Source: Bacillota bacterium (GTDB lineage Bacteria > Bacillota > Clostridia > Acetivibrionales > DTU013). Taken from it: 64,000 bases of DNA. The stretch spans positions 23,346 through 87,345 of the forward strand of contig JAEZCO010000050.1 of NCBI GenBank assembly GCA_023433505.1, given 5' to 3'. The translations under genes and the position numbers were made by a program. The first letter of the stretch is position 1, and each line of letters opens with the position of its first letter. The notes beneath the pieces were generated by a model, which saw nothing but the letters and a program-made list of their open reading frames with translations, was not told the DNA's origin and did no database searches. Of this stretch, positions 42,579-51,412 are shown piece after piece.

Positions 42579-43547
42579 GTGAGTGATGCGGATGTGCTGA
42601 ATGCAGGAAGGACAAGTAAACGAATTTTGAAGCGGTTGTTTCGTTTTATCATAGTGGTATTTGGTGTAGTCACCTTGAGTTTTTGTTTACAGCTTTTTAC
42701 CGGAACAGATCCGGCGGAAATGATTGTGCGAAAATCAAATGTTTTCGCAACGGAGGAACAAATTCAGGCTGTCCGGGTAGAACTGGGAATGGACGCCCCT
42801 TTTCATGAGCGCTATATGGATTACATAAAGGGCGTACTGACAGGGGATCTGGGAACCGCAATCACCAACCGTCAGCCAGTAATCGAAAATATCAAAGCGG
42901 CCCTTCCAATTACCTGTATGCTGATTGTTATGGCAATGCTTTGGGTCATTATATTTACAGTTTTAATTGCCGCAATTTCTGTCATTCGGAAAAACGGAAT
43001 TTTCGACAACGTGGCCCGTGTTGTTTGCATCATCGGTATCTGCGTTCCAAGTTTTTGGCTGGCGCTTGTACTGCTGACTGCCTTTTCTGTTGAAATTCCG
43101 ATTTTTAATGTGATTTCAGACGGTAGTTTTAAATCTTTGATTTTGCCTTCTGCGGCTATGGCGGTTCCGATAATATGTATTTCTACAAGAGTTCTAAGGG
43201 CTTCCGTACTGAATGAATTAAAAAGCGACTATGTAACTTATGCCAAAGCGAGAGGTTTTTCCAATTCACAAATTGTATTTGGTGAAGTATTAAGAAATGC
43301 TTTGCCTGCTGCCATCACACTGTTTGCTCAATATTGTGCAGCTCTTTTTGGCACATCTGCTTTGCTGGAAAGTGTTTTTTCGATTGACGGGCTGGGCATC
43401 TATTTGATGGAAGCCTGCGAGAGCATGGATGTCTATGGAATTTCCGGTTCTATCTTAGTGTGTGCAGTGCTGTTTGTCCTCTTTAATACCGTGGCCGACC
43501 TCCTTTCCGGTGCCGTCTGCCCTGCATACAGGAGGAAGCGGATATGA
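42579..43547 (+). CDS. ABC importer permease, NikB/DppB/CntB type
   Basis: A 322-residue permease with six predicted helices. It has GMDAPFHERYMDYIKGVLTGDLG near the start and the EAA loop YAKARGFSNSQIVFGEVLRNALPAAIT. Such permeases import nickel, peptides, opines or metal-opine complexes. AraC/DtxR-type control suggests a metallophore or metal (inference). The start is uncertain: GTG 42579 is chosen, GTG 42594 and the TTG at 42555 are alternatives. Stop and next start overlap (ATGA). Confidence 0.83.
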   Translation: MSDADVLNAGRTSKRILKRLFRFIIVVFGVVTLSFCLQLFTGTDPAEMIVRKSNVFATEEQIQAVRVELGMDAPFHERYMDYIKGVLTGDLGTAITNRQPVIENIKAALPITCMLIVMAMLWVIIFTVLIAAISVIRKNGIFDNVARVVCIIGICVPSFWLALVLLTAFSVEIPIFNVISDGSFKSLILPSAAMAVPIICISTRVLRASVLNELKSDYVTYAKARGFSNSQIVFGEVLRNALPAAITLFAQYCAALFGTSALLESVFSIDGLGIYLMEACESMDVYGISGSILVCAVLFVLFNTVADLLSGAVCPAYRRKRI

Positions 43548-44362
43548 AAAGAAAAGGTCAAGTGATTGCCGGACTGGCGTTCATTTTATTATTTATCCTG
43601 CTTGCCGTGACTGCTCCGCTTTTGGCGCCGCATGATCCTAACGCTACGAATCTTGCGATGAAAAATGCCGCCCCTACCGCAGAATACCCTTTGGGTTGCG
43701 ACCATATGGGGCGGTGCGAGCTCTCTCGTTTGCTTTTTGGAGCAAGATATTCCCTTGGATTATCGCTCCCTGTACTGATAGTATTGGCTGCCATTTCACT
43801 ACTTGTCGGCTGTTATTCCAGTTATAAGGCCGGTGTGGTGGATGAAATTGTAAGGCTGCTGTGTGATATATTGATGGCTTTCCCGTTGATTGTAATTGCG
43901 ATGGCACTGGTTTCTGCTATTGATAATTCAGTGGTAAGCATTATTGCGGCTGTCGGAATTTCAATGACTGCCTGGTTCCTCCGGATGGTTCGCTCTTATG
44001 CCAAAACAGAGTGCGGAAAGGAATACATTGAAGCAGCCAGAATATCAGGTGCATCAAGCTCAAGAGTTGTATTAACGCACTTGATTCCCAACGTGTTGCC
44101 ACAATTTATTGTGTACTTTACGACCGGAATCGCGACAGCGATTATGTCTGTGTCCAGCTTTGCTTTCTTAGGTGTCGGCCTGATTGCAGGCACACCGGAA
44201 TGGGGCGCCATGCTGAATGAGGCAAGAAACAGTATCTATACAAATCCCAGCCTGATTGTTTACCCCGGAATTTGTCTGATTGTGTGCTGTGCCGGATTCA
44301 ACCTGTTAGGGGAAGGACTTAGAGATTCCATCGGAAAGGAGGACGAGCGCAATGCCTCTTAA
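43544..44362 (+). CDS. ABC importer permease, NikC/DppC/CntC type
   Basis: A 272-residue permease. The periplasmic-side motif APHDPNATNL and YPLGCDHMGRCELSRLLFGARYSL are the family N-terminus; the EAA loop is YIEAARISGASSSRVVLTHLIPN. It pairs with the previous permease. Its end overlaps the ATPase gene by 11 bases. Confidence 0.88.
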   Translation: MKRKGQVIAGLAFILLFILLAVTAPLLAPHDPNATNLAMKNAAPTAEYPLGCDHMGRCELSRLLFGARYSLGLSLPVLIVLAAISLLVGCYSSYKAGVVDEIVRLLCDILMAFPLIVIAMALVSAIDNSVVSIIAAVGISMTAWFLRMVRSYAKTECGKEYIEAARISGASSSRVVLTHLIPNVLPQFIVYFTTGIATAIMSVSSFAFLGVGLIAGTPEWGAMLNEARNSIYTNPSLIVYPGICLIVCCAGFNLLGEGLRDSIGKEDERNAS

Positions 44363-45128
44363 AGTAAAAGATTTAAAAATAACCTTGTCCTCCGGTGAAA
44401 CCGTAGCTGACGATATTTCCTTTCAAATAGAAAAAGGACAAATGCTTTCGATTGTCGGAAGCTCCGGCGCTGGTAAAACAACGGTATGTAAAGCGATCAT
44501 GGGGCTGCTGGGAGCAAATTATACAACCAAGGGCGAAATCATTTTTCAGGGCGAGAACCTTTTAAGCCTGCCTCAGAAGAAACTGCGGCAGATATACGGG
44601 AAAGAAATCTGCTTTATCATGCAAAACCCCATGACGGCATTCAATCCGTCTATCCGGATCGGTAAGCAGTTGGAAAAAACATACCTTCAGCACCATGAGA
44701 AAATCCAAAAAGCAGAAATAGGGGCGCGGTTTGAAATGACACTGCAGCGGCTGGGCTTGAAGGACACAAAGCGGATTTTGAGAAATTATCCTTTTGCTCT
44801 TTCCGGGGGTATGCTGCAGCGGATTATGATTGCGGCGGCTCTTAACAACCGGCCTCAAGTGCTGGTTGCGGATGAGGCGACTACTGCGATAGACGCCTGC
44901 AATAGAATGGTACTGATGAAGCAGCTGCGAAAACTCTGTGAGGAAGGAATGTCGGTTCTGCTTGTTACCCATGATTTGAGGGCTGCGTCTGTCTCCGATC
45001 ATATTCTTATCATGAATCACGGAAAAGTAATTGAAACCGGCAAAACCGAAATGATTTTAAGGAACCCAAAGGAGGAATATACAAAATATCTACTAGGTGC
45101 GTGCAGCTTGGAAAGGGGGTGCTGTTAG
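44352..45128 (+). CDS. ABC importer ATPase, NikD/DppD/CntD type
   Basis: A 258-residue ATPase: Walker A GSSGAGKTTVCKAIMG, Q-loop FIMQNPMTAFNPS, signature LSGGMLQRIMIAAAL, Walker B VLVADEATTAID, H-loop THDLRA. The signature is in the LSGGM form usual for NikD. It lacks the long C-terminal oligopeptide motif, as in Nik ATPases. Confidence 0.88.
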   Translation: MPLKVKDLKITLSSGETVADDISFQIEKGQMLSIVGSSGAGKTTVCKAIMGLLGANYTTKGEIIFQGENLLSLPQKKLRQIYGKEICFIMQNPMTAFNPSIRIGKQLEKTYLQHHEKIQKAEIGARFEMTLQRLGLKDTKRILRNYPFALSGGMLQRIMIAAALNNRPQVLVADEATTAIDACNRMVLMKQLRKLCEEGMSVLLVTHDLRAASVSDHILIMNHGKVIETGKTEMILRNPKEEYTKYLLGACSLERGCC

Positions 45129-45889
45129 TGATAGAACTGAAAAAACTAAGCTGTTCTTTTACAGGGGGCTTTTTATCGGATGAAAAGTTTACAGCGGTAT
45201 CCCCTCTTTCTGTTAATTTTGGGGACGGAGGACGGTACGCCATTGTTGGAGAATCCGGGTCCGGTAAAACTACCCTGGCAAGGATGATTGCAGGACTTCA
45301 ACGGCCGGACAGTGGAAATGTATATATAGATGGCATTCCTGTTTATGGGAAACGAAAAACAAGGAAAGATTATTTTAAGAAAGTGCAGCTTATTCAGCAA
45401 AATTCTGCTTCTGCACTGGACCCCAGAATGACGGTAGGTAAATCGATGGAAGAACCGTTGCTTTGCTTTTTTCACATGAGCAAAGAGGAAAGGAAAAAGA
45501 AATGTGAAGATTTATTGAGCCTATGCAATCTCCCTGTAAACTATTATGCCCGGCTTCCCTCAGAGCTGTCGGGAGGTGAACAGAAAAGAGTGGCTATTGC
45601 CAGAGCCTTGGCAGTGGAGCCGGGATGCTTGATTTTTGATGAAGCAACCAATGGATTTGATTTACCTTTAAGAAAAAAAATCATTGAGGAAATTGTTGAT
45701 TTGCAGAAAAAAATAGGCTTTACCCTGATATTTATTACGCATGATATGGAACTCGCTGTGGTACTAGCCGACGAGATCCTTGTTATGACAAATTCTAATC
45801 TGGTGGAGCAAGTTGCTTTTTCCGGCGATATATCAGTGTTTACCAATAGATACAGCAAGCTACTGCTAGAAGCAAGTGGGATTATTTAG
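45128..45889 (+). CDS. ABC importer ATPase, NikE/DppF/CntF type
   Basis: A 253-residue ATPase: Walker A GESGSGKTTLARMIAG, Q-loop IQQNSASALDPRM, signature LSGGEQKRVAIARAL, Walker B LIFDEATNGFD, H-loop THDMELA. GTG 45128 follows GGGGGTG and overlaps the previous stop (TAGTG); the longer frame from 45101 lies inside the neighbour. Confidence 0.88.
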   Translation: MIELKKLSCSFTGGFLSDEKFTAVSPLSVNFGDGGRYAIVGESGSGKTTLARMIAGLQRPDSGNVYIDGIPVYGKRKTRKDYFKKVQLIQQNSASALDPRMTVGKSMEEPLLCFFHMSKEERKKKCEDLLSLCNLPVNYYARLPSELSGGEQKRVAIARALAVEPGCLIFDEATNGFDLPLRKKIIEEIVDLQKKIGFTLIFITHDMELAVVLADEILVMTNSNLVEQVAFSGDISVFTNRYSKLLLEASGII

Positions 45890-45954
45890 CTTCCATGCTT
45901 CAATCCAAGATGGAATAATAAATACAAATCCATATATGAAAGGAATGTTTTGCG

Positions 45955-47610
45955 ATGAAAATGAAACGATTGGCGGCAGTGTTGTTGTCCGCAACCATGA
46001 TGGTTTCGTTGGCTGCGTGTTCAGGCAGCAATGAAACCACAAGCAATCCTAAGTCCGGTTCGGGACAGGCCGATGTTCGAGAGGCTGTTCACCTGAATCT
46101 GGCGGAGAGCTGGGGATTTGAATACTTTTATACGATCATTACCCCGGCTGTTACTTCCAGCGGATATGACATCACTTATTACTTAACCAGCTTTTATGAT
46201 ACTCTGGTGCAGTATGACGAGAATGGCAGAGTGGTCGGTTCGCTGGCCGAGGACTGGTCCATTAGTGATGACGGAAAGGTATATACTTTCAAAATCAAAC
46301 AGGATATCAAATTCTCGGATAGCTCCGATCTGACTGCCGATGATGTGGTAAAATCCCTTCTGGCTGTCCCGGTCAACCTGGGGCAGTATAACGGCGGCTA
46401 TGGTAAACTCTCTACGATTATTGACGATGTTGTGGTAGTAGATGATCATACCGTAGAACTGCATTTGACCCAGCCTTATTACAGCACCCTTCGCGATCTG
46501 TGTTTGGCAAACCCGTATGGTATTGTTTCCAGTGAGCAGCTTAATGATAATCTGACAGCAAAGGACAGCTTCAAGACTGCTACCTATGGCACCGGCCCCT
46601 ATATGTATAAAGGCGGTAAAGATGGGCAGACCTTTAATTTTATGAAGAATCCGAATTATTGGGGCGAGAAACCGAAGGTTGACAGCTTCTCTATCAAGGT
46701 AATCCCCGATAATGACGCTAAGGTGCTTGCACTAAAAAAAGGGGAAGTAGACTTCTTTGCCGGTACTACAAAGATTTCTTCCGAAAACTATGAAAAAATG
46801 AAGAGCACCAAGGGTTATGGAGCAAAGGTGGATGAAAATTCTCTGCAAACCTATTACATGGGCTATAACCTGAGTGACCCAATTTTCAGCAATCAAGCGG
46901 TAAGAGAGGCAATGACTTCCGCTATTGATAAGGAAGCCGTTGTGAATACCGTTTTTGGCGGAATGTTTGAAAAAGCAGATACTTTCTTCTCCAAAGACCT
47001 CCCGTACTGCGATGTGGAACAGAAAGTTTATGAATATAATCTGGACAAGGCAAAGCGGCTGCTGGACGATGCCGGATATATTGATACCGATGGCGATGGT
47101 ATCCGTGAAAAGGATGGAGTCAAGCTGGTTGCGGATTTCCTGTACCAGACCGGCTCTGCGTCTGATGATGACTTGGTAGTCTATATCTGCGACCAGATGA
47201 GAAAAATCGGTATTAAACTGACGCCGAAATCAGCTCCGATGATGGATTGGTACGCCATGATTACGGGCGGCAAGTATGGTTTGACGATTTTTAAAACCCA
47301 GGGCGGCTATTATGACCCGACCAACGTTATTACCAATATCGATCCGAATGGAACAATGGACCCAATTATCTCACAAATCTACACTTATCTGCCGGGTGAA
47401 GCGGAGCTTATCGGCAAAGTAAACTCTGCAACAGATGAAAAACGTATTCAGGAGATTTACACCACAATCTTGACTGCAATGGCGGATAATTGCCTGACTA
47501 CTCCGATTTACTACACGCATCAGGTAGCTTTGTATAACGATAAGATTGCTGACTACGAGTTCCCGGGCGATCCCAGCTTTACATCTGTTCAGAACATCAA
47601 GCTGAAATAA
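45955..47610 (+). CDS. Family 5 extracellular solute-binding lipoprotein (NikA/DppA type)
   Basis: A 551-residue binding protein. The signal peptide ends in the lipobox SLAACSG (Cys near residue 22). Family 5 signatures are LAEDWSISDDGKVYTFKIKQ, DDVVKSL and TGPYMYKGG. It delivers the ligand to the permeases encoded just upstream. Putting the binding protein last is less common. The ligand cannot be read from the sequence. Confidence 0.88.
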   Translation: MKMKRLAAVLLSATMMVSLAACSGSNETTSNPKSGSGQADVREAVHLNLAESWGFEYFYTIITPAVTSSGYDITYYLTSFYDTLVQYDENGRVVGSLAEDWSISDDGKVYTFKIKQDIKFSDSSDLTADDVVKSLLAVPVNLGQYNGGYGKLSTIIDDVVVVDDHTVELHLTQPYYSTLRDLCLANPYGIVSSEQLNDNLTAKDSFKTATYGTGPYMYKGGKDGQTFNFMKNPNYWGEKPKVDSFSIKVIPDNDAKVLALKKGEVDFFAGTTKISSENYEKMKSTKGYGAKVDENSLQTYYMGYNLSDPIFSNQAVREAMTSAIDKEAVVNTVFGGMFEKADTFFSKDLPYCDVEQKVYEYNLDKAKRLLDDAGYIDTDGDGIREKDGVKLVADFLYQTGSASDDDLVVYICDQMRKIGIKLTPKSAPMMDWYAMITGGKYGLTIFKTQGGYYDPTNVITNIDPNGTMDPIISQIYTYLPGEAELIGKVNSATDEKRIQEIYTTILTAMADNCLTTPIYYTHQVALYNDKIADYEFPGDPSFTSVQNIKLK

Positions 47611-47652
47611 TCTTTTGAACTAAAAGCATAGAACGCATTATTTTATAACCTG

Positions 47653-47700
47653 GAATATAGAAAGACGAGTCTTTTGACTTGTCTCAGACTGAAGACAAAA
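47653..47700 (+). repeat. Left 48-bp inverted repeat (IS-like end)
   Basis: Matches the reverse complement of 52518-52565 at 42 of 48 positions by hand alignment. It contains its own hairpin GACGAGTC-TTTT-GACTTGTC. Four of the six mismatches are the hairpin loop (TTTT against AAAA). Confidence 0.75.
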
Positions 47701-47772
47701 AATGACTTACGCTAAAGGCACGGTTTACTAGGGAAACTTATTGAACCATACCCCAAACCGGTACGGAAATGC

Positions 47773-47814
47773 AAGAGATAGGCGTTGTCCCGCAAGGGAT
47801 GACGCCTATCTCTT
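47773..47814 (+). terminator. Strong hairpin terminator
   Basis: AAGAGATAGGCG pairs with CGCCTATCTCTT, with CCC/GGG closing a GCAA tetraloop, followed by ATTTT. It may end the transport operon or a lost gene of the IS-like element. Confidence 0.65.
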
Positions 47815-47871
47815 ATTTTCAAAATCTACGGATTGCTTTCAATCAGGCTATTATGTTTAACTGAAATCGGT

Positions 47872-47913
47872 ACTCAATAGCATGTTGAGTTTTACTTTTT
47901 GATGTGTTAAAAT
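47872..47913 (+). promoter_or_regulatory. Promoter and palindromic operator of the zinc cassette
   Basis: TTGAGT (47885-47890), 17 bases, TAAAAT (47908-47913). ACTCAA-N7-TTGAGT (47872-47890) is a perfect inverted repeat over the -35 box, a natural site for the Fur-family repressor encoded next. Confidence 0.6.
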
Positions 47914-47949
47914 GGTACTGTGTTTCAAATTGACTTTGGAGGCGATAGC

Positions 47950-48366
47950 TTGACTGGAAGACCATCCACCTATACAACAAAACAAGGGCAGGCTGTCATT
48001 GACTACTTAAAGTCACAAGAAGGCAAGCACCCCACCGCCCCACAGATAGCAGAGCATTTCACAGAGAATGAAACCGCTATCGGGCGTACAACCATTTACC
48101 GTCAGCTTGATAAACTTGTGCGTCAAGGGCTTGTTCGCAAGTACATCTTTGATGAAAATATCGGTGCGTGTTTCCAGTATGTCGGAGAGGACTGTGATAC
48201 CGAGGAACACTACCACCTGAAGTGCGAGAAGTGCGGAAAGCTCACTCACGTTGAAAATAGTACAATACCATCTGTGGAAAGAGGCATTCTCGCTAATTAT
48301 GCATTTGAGGTTGATGTTGGCAAGACTGTGTTTTACGGAAAATGCAAGTCTTGTTCACGGAAATAG
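47950..48366 (+). CDS. Fur-family regulator, probably Zur
   Basis: A 138-residue Fur-family protein: winged helix with TAPQIAEHF and IGRTTIYRQLDKLVRQGLV, metal segment EEHYHLKCEKCGKLTHVE, and a second CxxC (CKSC) at the end for structural zinc. The znuACB genes downstream suggest a zinc-sensing Zur; PerR or Fur cannot be excluded from sequence. TTG 47950 follows TTTGGAGG by seven bases; the GTG at 47920 has no such site. Confidence 0.82.
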   Translation: MTGRPSTYTTKQGQAVIDYLKSQEGKHPTAPQIAEHFTENETAIGRTTIYRQLDKLVRQGLVRKYIFDENIGACFQYVGEDCDTEEHYHLKCEKCGKLTHVENSTIPSVERGILANYAFEVDVGKTVFYGKCKSCSRK

Positions 48367-48401
48367 GCATATAATTATTTGATGGAGAGGTAGGTAGCGT
48401 A

Positions 48402-48752
48402 ATGTGTTGTGAAGCAATGAGTCTTACGGCAAGCAGAGGAGGCAAACGGTCAGCCATTCGGATGATGGCTTTGGTGGTTTGCGTTCTTTTCATCGCTGTT
48501 ATGCTCGTCTCTTCGGCATATATACTCACCCACGCGAACCACATTCATGACCACGACGGACCCGGCGGAAGCTGTGCCACTTGTATACATTTGCAAGCCG
48601 CCGAGAACATATTAAAACAATTATCTACTGCGGTTGTCGCTGCTGCTATTGCATTTGGCGGTGTGCTTGGCATATTCTCTTTTCTAAAAGCCATAACCCC
48701 GTTATTCGTCTCTCTAACCCTTGTAACGCTTAAAGTTCGATTGAATAATTGA
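48402..48752 (+). CDS. Small membrane protein with a His/Asp/Cys-rich loop
   Basis: A 116-residue protein with two hydrophobic segments (about 22-43 and 77-105). Between them is HANHIHDHDGPGGSCATCIH, with four His, two Asp and CxxC, well suited to bind zinc on the outer face. I do not know a named family. Its place between the Zur-like gene and znuA suggests a role in zinc handling. Confidence 0.65.
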   Translation: MCCEAMSLTASRGGKRSAIRMMALVVCVLFIAVMLVSSAYILTHANHIHDHDGPGGSCATCIHLQAAENILKQLSTAVVAAAIAFGGVLGIFSFLKAITPLFVSLTLVTLKVRLNN

Positions 48753-48872
48753 AATAACCTCTGCAAGGGAGTTCTATACCCTTTTAAGGGGGCGTACTAT
48801 GCCCGCCTGAAAAAGGTCAGTGTTTCCTTGTATTTTTGTGTCCAAAAATAAAAATATGGAGGTTATTCATAC

Positions 48873-49844
48873 ATGAAGAAAATTCTATCAATCACGCTTG
48901 CGGCTCTGCTTGCCGCCGTGATGTTCACAGGATGCAGCAAAACGACTGCGCCAACCGCAAGCAAAGACGATGACAAAGTTAGTGTTGTCACAACTATTTT
49001 CCCACAATACGACTTCACCCGTGCCATAGCAGGTGACAAAGCGGACATTTCCATGCTTCTGCTGCCCGGCGCAGAAACCCATTCATTCGAGCCGACTCCG
49101 CAGGATGTCCTCAAAATTCAGAACTGCGATGTGTTTATCTACGTTGGCGGAGAATCGGACGACTGGGTGGATGGCATTCTTGAATCAATGGACACGTCCA
49201 AAATGAAAATTATCACACTGATGGACTGTGTTGAAGCTGTCGAAGAAGAAATTGTCGAGGGTATGCAAGACGAAGAAGAAGCGGAAGAACCTGCCGCTGG
49301 CGGCGAGGAAGAACCCGAATACGACGAACACGTCTGGACATCGCCGCGCAATGCCAAATTGATAGTTCAGAAGATTTCAGATGCTCTTTGCGAGGTTGAC
49401 GCCGCTGATGCCGAAGTCTACAAAGCAAATACTACTACGTATCTTGGCAAACTTGACAAGTTGGATGCGGCGTTCAAAAATGTTGTTGATAATGCCGCCC
49501 GAAAAGAAATTATTTTCGGCGACCGCTTCCCGTTCCGTTATTTTGCCGATGCATACGGGCTTAATTACTATGCCGCTTTCCCCGGTTGTGCGACAGAAAC
49601 CGAGGCAAGTCCTGCAACAGTTAAATTCCTGATAGATAAAGTCAAAGCAGATAAAATTCCTGTGGTGTTTCATATCGAAATGTCCAACGAAAAAATGGCA
49701 AACACCATAAGTGAAGCCACAGGTGCTAAAGTATTGCTGCTCCACGCTTGCCATAACATCTCTCAAGCGGATTTTTCAGCAGGCAAAACATACATTGAGC
49801 TTATGACATCTAACGTGGATGCACTAAAGGAGGCGCTAAAATAA
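48873..49844 (+). CDS. znuA: Zinc ABC transporter binding lipoprotein
   Basis: A 323-residue cluster A-I binding protein. The lipobox is MFTGCSK. Zinc ligands are expected at H in GAETHSFEP, H in DEHVWTSP and H in VVFHIEMSN, plus an acidic residue near the C-terminus. The metal-gathering loop, His-rich in most ZnuA proteins, is here rich in Glu and Asp (VEEEIVEGMQDEEEAEEP). It delivers zinc to ZnuB. Confidence 0.9.
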   Translation: MKKILSITLAALLAAVMFTGCSKTTAPTASKDDDKVSVVTTIFPQYDFTRAIAGDKADISMLLLPGAETHSFEPTPQDVLKIQNCDVFIYVGGESDDWVDGILESMDTSKMKIITLMDCVEAVEEEIVEGMQDEEEAEEPAAGGEEEPEYDEHVWTSPRNAKLIVQKISDALCEVDAADAEVYKANTTTYLGKLDKLDAAFKNVVDNAARKEIIFGDRFPFRYFADAYGLNYYAAFPGCATETEASPATVKFLIDKVKADKIPVVFHIEMSNEKMANTISEATGAKVLLLHACHNISQADFSAGKTYIELMTSNVDALKEALK

Positions 49845-49845
49845 T

Positions 49846-50556
49846 ATGGCTCTTATCACTTGTCAGGGCGCTTCCTTCGGATATGAGGGAAACACCGCCG
49901 TTACAGGGCTGAACTTTGAAGTCCAAAGCGGCAATTATCTGTGCGTAGTCGGCGAGAACGGCTCCGGTAAGAGTACGCTCATCAAGGGGCTGTTACGACT
50001 TAAAGCAACAATAGAGGGAAGCGTTCTGATGGGTGACGGTTTGAAGCCCTCTGAAATCGGCTACCTTCCACAGCAGACTGCGGCACAAAAAGACTTTCCA
50101 GCAAGTGTGTATGAGGTTGTCCTATCAGGACGGCTTTCTGCACGTGGAATTCTCCCATTTTACTCCCGAAATGACAAAGCAGAGGTCAACAAGAACATAG
50201 AGCGGCTCGGCATCGAGTCGCTCCGAAACCGCTGCTACCGTGAATTGTCCGGCGGTCAGCAACAGAGGGTTTTACTTGCCCGTGCCCTTTGTGCCACACA
50301 AAAAGTCCTGCTGCTTGATGAGCCTGTGGCGGGGCTTGACCCCGTTGTTACGCAGGAGCTTTACCGCCTGATTGCAGATATCAATAAAAATACGGGCATA
50401 ACCATCATTATGGTGTCCCACGATATTAACAGTGCAGTCAAGTATGCAAGCCATATTCTTCACCTGAAAACAAAGCAGGCATTCTTCGGCACGACTGCCG
50501 GCTACCTGAATTCTGCCGTCGGCAAGGCTTTTGTGGGAGGTGAACGCAATGATTAA
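49846..50556 (+). CDS. znuC: Zinc ABC transporter ATPase
   Basis: A 236-residue ATPase: Walker A GENGSGKSTLIKGLL, Q-loop YLPQQTAAQKDFPASVYEVVLSGRL, signature LSGGQQQRVLLARAL, Walker B VLLLDEPVAGLD, H-loop SHDINSA. It begins two bases after znuA ends and its end overlaps znuB by eight bases. Confidence 0.92.
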   Translation: MALITCQGASFGYEGNTAVTGLNFEVQSGNYLCVVGENGSGKSTLIKGLLRLKATIEGSVLMGDGLKPSEIGYLPQQTAAQKDFPASVYEVVLSGRLSARGILPFYSRNDKAEVNKNIERLGIESLRNRCYRELSGGQQQRVLLARALCATQKVLLLDEPVAGLDPVVTQELYRLIADINKNTGITIIMVSHDINSAVKYASHILHLKTKQAFFGTTAGYLNSAVGKAFVGGERND

Positions 50557-51412
50557 CACGCTGATAGAAATGTGGTCGCAGCCGTTCATCATACGCGCTG
50601 TCGTGGTCGGTGTACTTGTTTCGCTTTGCGCTGCGCTTCTCGGCGTAAGCCTTGTATTGAAACGCTACTCGATGATTGGCGACGGGCTGTCCCATGTCGG
50701 CTTCGGCTCGCTAGCTGTGGCGATGGCGTTTAATCTCGCTCCACTTGAAGTGTCAATCCCCGTGGTAGTGCTCGCCGCATTCCTGCTCCTTCGAATCAGC
50801 GAGAGCAGTAAGATTAAAGGAGATGCCGCCATTGCACTCATTTCGGCAAGTGCCCTCGCAATCGGCGTTATGCTCATATCAATCACAACTGGGCTAAATA
50901 CCGATGTTTGCAATTATATGTTCGGCAGTCTCTTGACTTTGAGCAAAGATGACCTGACATTGTCGGTAATCTTAGGCATTGTCGTTTTAACGGTGTTTGT
51001 CCTGTCATATAATAAAATTTTCGCAGTTACATTTGACGAGAACTTTTCAAGGGCGACAGGCGTGAAAACCTCGCTATACAATATGCTGATTGCCTTTCTT
51101 ACAGCAATTACGATTGTGCTTGGAATGCGTATGATGGGTGCGATGCTCATTTCCGCACTGATTATTTTCCCCGCATTGACATCAATGCGTTTATGTAAGA
51201 CTTTCCGAGCGGTAACAATATGCTCCGCCATGGTGTCGGTAGTTTGTTTCTTTATCGGTGCAAACGCCTCGTTTATAGGAATTCAAGTCAAACAAGGTCA
51301 CAGTTTCATATCCCGTTCCTTGCCGACAGGAGCAACCGTTGTCGTTTTCAATCTCATTGCGTTTTCTGTGTTTTGGCTGATTAGCATCATTAAAGGGAGG
51401 GTTCGGAAATGA
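50549..51412 (+). CDS. znuB: Zinc ABC transporter permease
   Basis: A 287-residue ABC-3 family permease with about eight membrane segments and the family stretch GDGLSHVGFGSLAVAM near residue 50. ATG 50549 follows GGAGGTGA; the earlier GTG at 50531 overlaps that site. Its stop overlaps the lipoprotein start (ATGA). Confidence 0.92.
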   Translation: MINTLIEMWSQPFIIRAVVVGVLVSLCAALLGVSLVLKRYSMIGDGLSHVGFGSLAVAMAFNLAPLEVSIPVVVLAAFLLLRISESSKIKGDAAIALISASALAIGVMLISITTGLNTDVCNYMFGSLLTLSKDDLTLSVILGIVVLTVFVLSYNKIFAVTFDENFSRATGVKTSLYNMLIAFLTAITIVLGMRMMGAMLISALIIFPALTSMRLCKTFRAVTICSAMVSVVCFFIGANASFIGIQVKQGHSFISRSLPTGATVVVFNLIAFSVFWLISIIKGRVRK

